Positions 34,048 through 38,742 of a stretch of DNA of 38,742 bases are shown piece after piece (the stretch's first letter is position 1; each line of letters begins with the position of its first letter). Position numbers and translations under genes: made by a program. The stretch is from Verrucomicrobiaceae bacterium (GTDB taxonomy: Bacteria > Verrucomicrobiota > Verrucomicrobiia > Chthoniobacterales > Chthoniobacteraceae), in assembly GCA_005791535.1 (NCBI GenBank), contig SXWH01000041.1, forward strand, positions 1 to 38,742, given 5' to 3'. Below the pieces are notes generated by a model that worked only from the letters and a program-made list of their open reading frames with translations, had not been told where the DNA came from and searched no databases.

Positions 34048-34950
34048 ATGAAAGCGCTCCTGTTCCTCGCCTGCACCTCCGCCGCACTCGCAGCGGAGAA
34101 ATTCCCGAATCTCGCCGCCGACAGCACCCTGCCGCGCGGCGCCGGTTTTGCAGCGAGGCTGAAGGCCGACGCCAACGCCGCGGCCCATCCTGCTGTGATC
34201 TTCGCCGACAACTTCGAGGACCGCGAACTCGGCGCGCGCTGGGATGAAAAAGGTGCGGGCGAGGGGAAGGCGCTGAGCTTTGCGCCCGTCGATGCACCGG
34301 AATGCGGGAAGCGTGCGATGAAAGTCGAAGCCGTGCTCGGAAAGAACCAGGGCGACGGACTCACCAAATGGTTCGAGCCTGCGGATACCGTGTTTGTGCG
34401 CTTCTACGTCCGCTTCGATGAGAACTGCGACTACGTCCACCACTTCGTCACCCTTCGCGCCAACAAAGGCCTGCGCGGCGGCGACAAATGGACCGGCTTC
34501 GGCGGCGCGGGGAAAAAGCCCGCGGGCGACGAGCGCTTCTCCACCGCGCTCGAGCCGTGGGGCGACTGGGCGAAACTCCCGCCGCCCGGCAAGTGGAACT
34601 TCTACAGCTACTGGCACGGCATGGACGCCTCGCGCGACGGCAAATACTGGGGCAACCAATTCATCCCCGAACAACCCGCGCCCATCGCGAAAGGCCGCTG
34701 GATTTGCGCCGAATTCATGCTCCGCCACAACACCCCCGGCAGCCCCGACGGCGAGCAGGCGATGTGGATCGACGGCAAACTCCTCGGCCACTGGCGCGGC
34801 ATCAACTGGCGCAAGACCGGCACTCTCAAAGCCAACGCCCTCACGCTGGAAAGCTACGTCACCGACCGCTGGACGAAGAACGCTGTGAACACCGTCTATT
34901 TCGACAACCTCATCATCGCCCGCGAATACATCGGCCCCGCAGGCCGGTAG
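34048..34950 (+). CDS. Secreted jelly-roll-type protein (polysaccharide lyase-like)
   Basis: A 300-residue exported protein (signal ending near AALAAE). The body alternates beta strands such as VFVRFYVRFDENCDYVHHFV, NFYSYWHGMD and WICAEFMLRHNTPG, and ends with VYFDNLIIAREYIGP. This pattern resembles concanavalin-like polysaccharide lyases and binding proteins of PVC bacteria. No catalytic residues can be named with confidence. Position right after the FGE-sulfatase protein, and opposite a sugar-type oxidoreductase, suggests glycan breakdown; that is inference. Confidence 0.65.
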   Translation: MKALLFLACTSAALAAEKFPNLAADSTLPRGAGFAARLKADANAAAHPAVIFADNFEDRELGARWDEKGAGEGKALSFAPVDAPECGKRAMKVEAVLGKNQGDGLTKWFEPADTVFVRFYVRFDENCDYVHHFVTLRANKGLRGGDKWTGFGGAGKKPAGDERFSTALEPWGDWAKLPPPGKWNFYSYWHGMDASRDGKYWGNQFIPEQPAPIAKGRWICAEFMLRHNTPGSPDGEQAMWIDGKLLGHWRGINWRKTGTLKANALTLESYVTDRWTKNAVNTVYFDNLIIAREYIGPAGR

Positions 34951-35100
34951 AAGTATTGTCGATCGCAGTCAGTTTGCTGCGTGCGAGGGATTGATCGCGG
35001 TTGTGAACGCCCGGGTGAGTTGATGTGCGGATTGGTATTCCGGGGGGGGGCGGCATCCTGACGCTTCGGTGGTTCGCGTGGGCTGTTCGAGTCCGCGGTT

Positions 35101-35177
35101 CAGCGCATTTGAGGTGGGTGGGAACTACCCCGTCTCGGTCTGTATTTGATGCATGTGGAAGGCGATTAAATGCGCTG
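35101..35177. promoter_or_regulatory. 10-bp inverted repeat carrying the GCATTT motif
   Basis: CAGCGCATTT (35101-35110) is repeated inverted and exactly as AAATGCGCTG (35168-35177). A third related copy, ACGCATTT, is at 35213-35220 inside the palindrome next to the promoter candidate. The arrangement fits repeated sites for one DNA-binding regulator; the protein is not known. Confidence 0.4.
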
Positions 35178-35204
35178 AGGGCGTTTTCAGTCCTGCTTCC
35201 TGAA

Positions 35205-35228
35205 TGCAATTAACGCATTTTACTTGCA
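35205..35228. promoter_or_regulatory. 24-bp imperfect palindrome, candidate operator (Fur/Zur-like)
   Basis: The site reads TGCAA-T-TAA-CGCATT-TTA-C-TTGCA, matching its reverse complement at 8 of 12 positions per half. Its right end overlaps the possible -35 element at 35224-35229, as expected for a repressor. A-T-rich dyads with TGnAA/TTnCA ends are common for Fur-family regulators, and the downstream genes point to zinc, so Zur is the leading guess. Confidence 0.4.
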
Positions 35229-35252
35229 GTAACGAAATCGCGCCTTTAATAC
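35224..35252 (+). promoter_or_regulatory. Weak sigma-70-like promoter candidate for the anchor-M cluster
   Basis: TTGCAG (35224-35229) stands 17 bases before TAATAC (35247-35252), or 15 bases before the better -10 match TTTAAT (35245-35250). Matches to consensus are only moderate. The overlap with the palindrome is what makes it worth listing. Confidence 0.3.
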
Positions 35253-35536
35253 GCGGCGCGACGATGAATGAACGAGCCACTGCCTTTGAGACCTGCTTCG
35301 GTGCGGACTTCGAGTTGTTCGGGCAGCCGGGCGGATTGGTGGTGCGAAAACCTTCTGTGCCGGTTCCGCTATTGCCGTCGGATGGCGAACTCCGTGCCAC
35401 CGCTTACGCCGGGCATCCCGTGAAAAGGGGCGGCATCGCATACGGGGCGGCGTGTGTGTCCGGCTTCTTTCCTCAAACCGGGAAAGGCGGGTGCGATTGC
35501 GCGAATTCTGTCGCATTCGGAGAGTGTCAATGCGGC

Positions 35537-36241
35537 GTGCCGATCCGCGAGCGCCGGATGACTCTTGGCTTCACGCTCATCGAGTTGCTGGTGGTCATCA
35601 GCATCATCGCGATCGTTTCTGCAATGGTCGGAGTCGCTGTCAGGAGCGTCAAAAACGGCGGACTCAAAACGAAGTCCATGGCAAACATGCGGACGATTGG
35701 GACGGCGATGATCGCATACTCCGGCGATAACAACGGAGACTTCCCGCGATCGGCCCACACGGCGGAGGAGGAGTCCTGGATTTTCTCGCTCTCCCCGTAT
35801 TTGAGCAACCTCGACGAAATCCGCGTGTGCCCGGCCGATCCGCAGGCGAAGGAACGATTGCGGGCGCGGAAAACGACGAGCTACACGCTGAACGAGTATA
35901 TTTGCGTGCCGTCGCTGGATCGCTTCGGTCGGGTGAAGGAGGACTTCACGAACCGGTTCCGCCTGCCGGTCCCTTCGCGCACGATGGCCGTCTTCATCGG
36001 CGCGGACGGGCTCGATCTCGGTATCTCGAATGATCACACGCATTCGAGGAACTGGAGCCGCTGGACGTCCGTGCTCACCGATATTCAGCCCGATCGCTTC
36101 CGTATGGGAGAGCCGTCATCGGATCGCTCCGATGGTGAATCCCACTACCTGTTCGTCGATGGTCACGTGGAGACCCATCCGGCAAAATGGCTGAAGGACC
36201 AGATCGACAGCCAGCAGAACCCGGCAATCCCGCCCAAATGA
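35537..36241 (+). CDS. Pseudopilin-like protein with prepilin N-terminus
   Basis: About 234 residues from a GTG at 35537 (or 227 from the ATG at 35558). It begins with a short basic leader, a cleavage site G|FTLIELL and the hydrophobic helix VVISIIAIVSAMVGVAV, the class III signal of type II secretion and type IV pili. The body has NMRTIGTAMIAYSGDNNGDF and ends in YLFVDGHVETHPAKW, the usual tail of PVC pseudopilins. It lacks a known partner here. The stop overlaps the start of the PEP-CTERM protein by four bases, so it belongs to the metal-related cluster, perhaps as a surface or secretion component. Confidence 0.82.
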   Translation: MPIRERRMTLGFTLIELLVVISIIAIVSAMVGVAVRSVKNGGLKTKSMANMRTIGTAMIAYSGDNNGDFPRSAHTAEEESWIFSLSPYLSNLDEIRVCPADPQAKERLRARKTTSYTLNEYICVPSLDRFGRVKEDFTNRFRLPVPSRTMAVFIGADGLDLGISNDHTHSRNWSRWTSVLTDIQPDRFRMGEPSSDRSDGESHYLFVDGHVETHPAKWLKDQIDSQQNPAIPPK

Positions 36242-37047
36242 AAGCCCGGCATTTCCTCGTTCTGTTTGCATTTGCGCCGGTGCTGACCGCCGCCGTGCTG
36301 GACGTTCAACACGCGGACATCAGCGTGAATTTTAACGCGTCCCTCATGGGCAGCGCCACGAATCCCTGGCGTCTCACCGTTCGCGATGAAGACGGACGGA
36401 TTGAGTACGGCGGGCGGCGCGTCGCAACGCCGGATCAAATCCAGGTCGTGCTCGATGCGCTGGAAGCTTCGAAAGTCGAGGTGCCGGATGACTCGCGCTA
36501 CGCGTTTCTCGGTCCGGCGGGTCGCGAAGTATACATCCTGCCGCAGACGCAGGAAACCGGCATGCTGTTCCTCGGCACGTCGTCGGAAAACAAGACTGCC
36601 CAGGCCGGATGGCAGGGTGTGGGAGTTCAGTCGAACCTGCTCGTGAGAGGCTTTGCGTCGGGTGTGTTTCAAAGCAACCGCGTCAACCTGCGGCTGGAGA
36701 CTTTCTCCGGTCCGGGCGCCTTCTTCCTCTATTCCACAAATGCGTTCGGAGACCCGACGGTGTTCTACGACACGGCCGGCGGGCTCTCGCTCGATGACAA
36801 CCGGCAGATGTCCCCGGCAAACCACTCGCACTTCAACTGGGCTTTCACCGAGCCCGGTGAATACACGCTCGGGCTCCGCGCATCGGCGACCACCGCGGGC
36901 GGAACTTTCACGCAGAGCGACGTCACCGAGTTCACGTTCCGCGTGATTCCGGAGCCATCGTCTGCCGCGCTGCTCGTGCTCTCGGGATTCGCCCTGTTGT
37001 GCCGCCGCTTTCGCTCCCGGGACCTCGAAACAAACAAAACATCATGA
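36238..37047 (+). CDS. PEP-CTERM-anchored surface protein of choice-of-anchor M type
   Basis: A 269-residue exported protein. A signal peptide (MKARHFLVLFAFAPVLTA) is followed by VLDVQHADISVNF, YAFLGPAGREVYILPQ and GMLFLGTSSE, then the signature H196-S-H198-F-N-W201-AFTEPGEYTL. The C-terminus is a PEP-CTERM tag: VIPEP, a membrane helix and an RR cluster, which an exosortase would process. In actinobacteria, proteins with the HxHxNWxFxxPGxY unit accompany metal ABC transporters. The two histidines suggest metal binding; this is inference. It is coupled by four-base overlaps to the genes on both sides. Confidence 0.82.
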   Translation: MKARHFLVLFAFAPVLTAAVLDVQHADISVNFNASLMGSATNPWRLTVRDEDGRIEYGGRRVATPDQIQVVLDALEASKVEVPDDSRYAFLGPAGREVYILPQTQETGMLFLGTSSENKTAQAGWQGVGVQSNLLVRGFASGVFQSNRVNLRLETFSGPGAFFLYSTNAFGDPTVFYDTAGGLSLDDNRQMSPANHSHFNWAFTEPGEYTLGLRASATTAGGTFTQSDVTEFTFRVIPEPSSAALLVLSGFALLCRRFRSRDLETNKTS

Positions 37048-38465
37048 AACTAAAATCCATCATCGCAACAGCAGCCCTCGCGGGCTTTTCACTCACACAG
37101 GCGGCCGCAGCGCCGACGATCTTTTCGCGTGGCCACACGGACGTAGGCATCGCGTTTGAAGACGGCGCATTTGATCTTCACGTCCACTCGGAGGAATTCG
37201 GACTGGAAGCCGAGTCCGCGTCGGACGTGCTCCGCGTCCTGCCGGCTGCGCAAAACTCCATTCCGGGCAATCCGGCGTTCTCCTTCCTCGGGCCTTCCGG
37301 AAATCCGGTGTGGATCCTTCCGCAGGACGGTGGCGACGCCGAAGCCGCGGGGCTTCTGTTTCTCGGCATCGGCTCGGAGGAAATCGCGCCCGGTACTTTC
37401 TCCGGCGACCTGTCGATGGCTCTCACAAACGTCGCATTCACTCCGGAGCCCGGATTTGCGCCGTTTGGGCAATTCGCCGTTTTCACCGTCAATAGCGGCG
37501 GCGCTCCCACGGTCCTGATGAGCACCCACGATGGCATCGATTCATCCGACGCCGCCACCGTCACTCCCGGCGGCCACATGCACGTGAACTGGGCGTTCAC
37601 CCAGCCCGGCCGCTACGTCGTCACCTTTGCCGTGACGGGCACCCCGACCGGCGGTTCGCCTGTCACCGCCTCGGCGTCCTACACGTTTGTCGTCAAATCG
37701 TGGGAGTCGGAAACTGACACGCAGGTGCAGTCTGGTGAACCCATCGCGGTGGGTGTTGGCGCTGCGCTCCTTTCCTCGCTGTCGCCGATTGTCGTGGCTC
37801 CCGATCAGAGCGGCTTGTTTTTCGCGACGCTCAAAAAGTTCGGCGCAAACACCGCGCTGATCACTCCCGCGAATGACCGCGCGCTTCTCCGCGTCAGCGA
37901 ATACGTCCCGGCGATTCTCGCCCGCGAGGGCGATGAAGTTCCCGCGATTCCCGGCTCGAAGATCAAGTCGTTCACCGATGCCAACGCGAGCGTCGACGGA
38001 ACGATCCTGGTAAATGCCACGCTCCTTTCCGGCGTCGCCGGTGTCGTGCCGGCAAACGACCTCCTCCTCGCCATCGTCACGCCGGGCGGCCTCGTGCCGG
38101 TCGTTCGGGAAGGCGATCCGGTCTCCACGCTTCCGGGATACAATTTCCTCAGCTTCACCAGCTACCTGCCGGCCGACAACGGTCACGTCATCGGCGTCGC
38201 CACCGTGCGCAACGCGATCGAGAAAAAGAACAAGACCATCGTATTCCGCGGCGCACCCGGCGCGGCTCCGACGATTCTCGCAGCCACCGGAGAACCGCTC
38301 CTCACCGATGCCGGCACGCTCGTCGTGAAATCCATCGCGCGCCCCACGCGCTCAAACCAGCCCTTCGGCCACACCGCAAACGGCTGCATCCAGATGCTCA
38401 TCGGCTTCACCGATGGCAGCAGCCAGCACGTCCGCTTCGCAGCACCTCCGCTCCTGCTCGAATAA
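37044..38465 (+). CDS. Unanchored choice-of-anchor M protein with a beta-rich C-terminal domain
   Basis: A 473-residue exported protein (signal ending near TQAAAAAP). The N-terminal 215 residues parallel the preceding gene: RGHTDVGIAFEDGAFDLHVH, FSFLGPSGNPVWILPQDGG, AGLLFLGIGSEE and H178-M-H180-V-N-W183-AFTQPGRYVV. After residue 230 comes a different beta-rich domain with repeated elements (REGDEVPAIPGSKIKSF and REGDPVSTLPGYNFLSF), like the propeller-type repeat domains of PVC bacteria. It has no PEP-CTERM tag, so it is likely free or bound to its anchored partner. A hairpin follows, then a COG0523 GTPase gene. Confidence 0.8.
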   Translation: MKLKSIIATAALAGFSLTQAAAAPTIFSRGHTDVGIAFEDGAFDLHVHSEEFGLEAESASDVLRVLPAAQNSIPGNPAFSFLGPSGNPVWILPQDGGDAEAAGLLFLGIGSEEIAPGTFSGDLSMALTNVAFTPEPGFAPFGQFAVFTVNSGGAPTVLMSTHDGIDSSDAATVTPGGHMHVNWAFTQPGRYVVTFAVTGTPTGGSPVTASASYTFVVKSWESETDTQVQSGEPIAVGVGAALLSSLSPIVVAPDQSGLFFATLKKFGANTALITPANDRALLRVSEYVPAILAREGDEVPAIPGSKIKSFTDANASVDGTILVNATLLSGVAGVVPANDLLLAIVTPGGLVPVVREGDPVSTLPGYNFLSFTSYLPADNGHVIGVATVRNAIEKKNKTIVFRGAPGAAPTILAATGEPLLTDAGTLVVKSIARPTRSNQPFGHTANGCIQMLIGFTDGSSQHVRFAAPPLLLE

Positions 38466-38477
38466 ACACACAACCCC

Positions 38478-38514
38478 GGAGCGCGCGGGCACCCTGGGCG
38501 GGCTCGCGCGCTCC
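38478..38514 (+). terminator. GC-rich hairpin, possible terminator or attenuator
   Basis: A perfect 10-bp stem, GGAGCGCGCG (38478-38487) with CGCGCGCTCC (38505-38514), has a 17-base loop and starts 12 bases after the stop codon. The run of seven T is 26 bases further on (38541-38547), just before the next ATG, so it is not a classical terminator; partial read-through into the GTPase gene is plausible. Confidence 0.45.
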
Positions 38515-38552
38515 GTCCCTCCCGGCACGCCGCCCGCAGCTTTTTTTAAATC

Positions 38553-38742
38553 ATGAGCAAACTACCAGTCACCGTCCTCTCCGGCTTTCTCGGCGCGGGG
38601 AAAACCACGCTTCTCAACCACATCCTCAACAACCGCGAAGGCAAACGCGTCGCCGTCATCGTCAATGATATGAGCGATGTGAACATCGACGCCGCACTCG
38701 TCGCCAACGGCGGCGCAGCGCTCTCACGCGCCGAGGAAAAAC
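38553..38742 (+). CDS. COG0523/CobW-family metal GTPase (5' part only)
   Basis: The first 63 codons are present before the window ends. They show Walker [10 protein letters not shown] (residues 11-19), the [13 protein letters not shown] switch segment and [11 protein letters not shown], all typical of COG0523 G3E GTPases (YjiA/ZigA/YciC/CobW). These proteins use GTP to deliver metal ions, often zinc, to target enzymes, and many are induced by zinc shortage. The diagnostic CxCC metal motif would lie a few residues beyond the edge. Position behind two presumed metal-binding surface proteins fits a zinc role. Confidence 0.9.
   Translation, partial: MSKLPVTVLSGFLGAGKTTLLNHILNNREGKRVAVIVNDMSDVNIDAALVANGGAALSRAEEK

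Larger units (their letters stand above)
34951..35536. other. Non-coding stretch upstream of the anchor-M cluster
   Basis: These 586 bases hold no gene I can defend. They contain a run of nine G (35042-35050), three copies of a (G/A)CGCATTT motif, a 24-bp palindrome and a weak promoter candidate. From 35204 the frame of the pseudopilin gene is open without a stop; this upstream part (for example from the ATG at 35264) reads as Cys/Gly-rich sequence unlike any pseudopilin leader, so I treat it as an untranslated leader of roughly 280 bases, with an N-terminal extension as the alternative. Confidence 0.55.

Noticed and set aside
32263-34791. 842-codon open frame on the minus strand across the oxidoreductase, FGE-sulfatase and jelly-roll genes
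   Set aside because: It lies antisense to two clear exported proteins and out of frame with the oxidoreductase; composition is low-complexity Arg/Ala/Gly.
35081-35104. T-loop-like GTTCGAGTCC, suggesting a tRNA or an attachment-site remnant
   Set aside because: The flanking bases do not form a T-stem, and no D-arm, anticodon arm or acceptor stem can be drawn.
1-38742. CRISPR arrays, rRNA or tRNA genes, insertion sequences, prophage or integrase genes
   Set aside because: I looked for spaced direct repeats, RNA gene cores and transposase/integrase motifs and found none; the only mobile-looking DNA is the two repeats in the dehydrogenase gene.

Overview
The window looks like chromosomal DNA of a Gram-negative member of the PVC group, most probably a verrucomicrobial (Spartobacteria- or Pedosphaera-like) bacterium. 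This is inferred from gene content, not from a marker gene. The indicators are a very large PVC-type dehydrogenase with HEAT repeats and a C-terminal haem domain, a secreted DUF1080 protein, a Tat-exported Gfo/Idh/MocA oxidoreductase, an FGE-sulfatase (SUMF1) protein, a pseudopilin with a 'VDGH' tail, a PEP-CTERM protein, ECF sigma/anti-sigma wiring and a PafA-type ligase. Base composition is GC-rich, Shine-Dalgarno sites are often absent, and many neighbouring genes overlap by four bases (ATGA), so translational coupling is the rule.

Layout. 1-1218 (minus): ECF sigma factor, membrane anti-sigma-like protein, and a truncated secreted protein that runs off the left edge. 1406-6519: a stand-alone receiver domain, a small membrane protein coupled to dGTPase, a LON-domain protein (minus), an MnmD-like tRNA methyltransferase, an M29 aminopeptidase and a DUF2314 lipoprotein. 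6666-8875: a dihaem oxidoreductase and a secreted protein made of two similar halves. 8894-15747: a tight operon of DUF58, BatA-like, dual-vWA and second DUF58 proteins plus an M23 peptidase, without the usual MoxR ATPase. 15795-20927: glutathione peroxidase, SufE, a PafA-like ligase, a DUF3592 membrane protein, an arrestin-like protein and a small P-loop ATPase. 20996-21838: DUF1080 protein.

21852-30234 (minus): PVC dehydrogenase, Dtd, purine nucleoside phosphorylase, asparagine synthetase and a membrane-anchored transglutaminase-like protein. The dehydrogenase gene carries two in-frame repeat insertions: a 140-bp element with 26-bp inverted ends, and a short 9-bp-period palindromic repeat. 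30338-34950: small membrane and hypothetical proteins, a YiiX-like lipoprotein hydrolase, the Gfo/Idh/MocA protein and, divergently, an FGE-sulfatase protein and a jelly-roll-type secreted protein.

34951-38742: a 586-bp non-coding stretch with clustered GCATTT motifs and a 24-bp palindrome overlapping a possible promoter, followed by a coupled set: a pseudopilin, a PEP-CTERM-anchored and an unanchored protein that share an HxHxNWxF signature (choice-of-anchor M type), and the start of a COG0523/CobW metal GTPase. This last cluster is the best candidate for a poorly described system. I read it as a surface metal (probably zinc) acquisition locus under a Fur-family repressor; that is inference. 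The second highlight is the PafA-like ligase, which suggests a Pup/UBact-type protein tagging pathway whose tag and proteasome are not in view.
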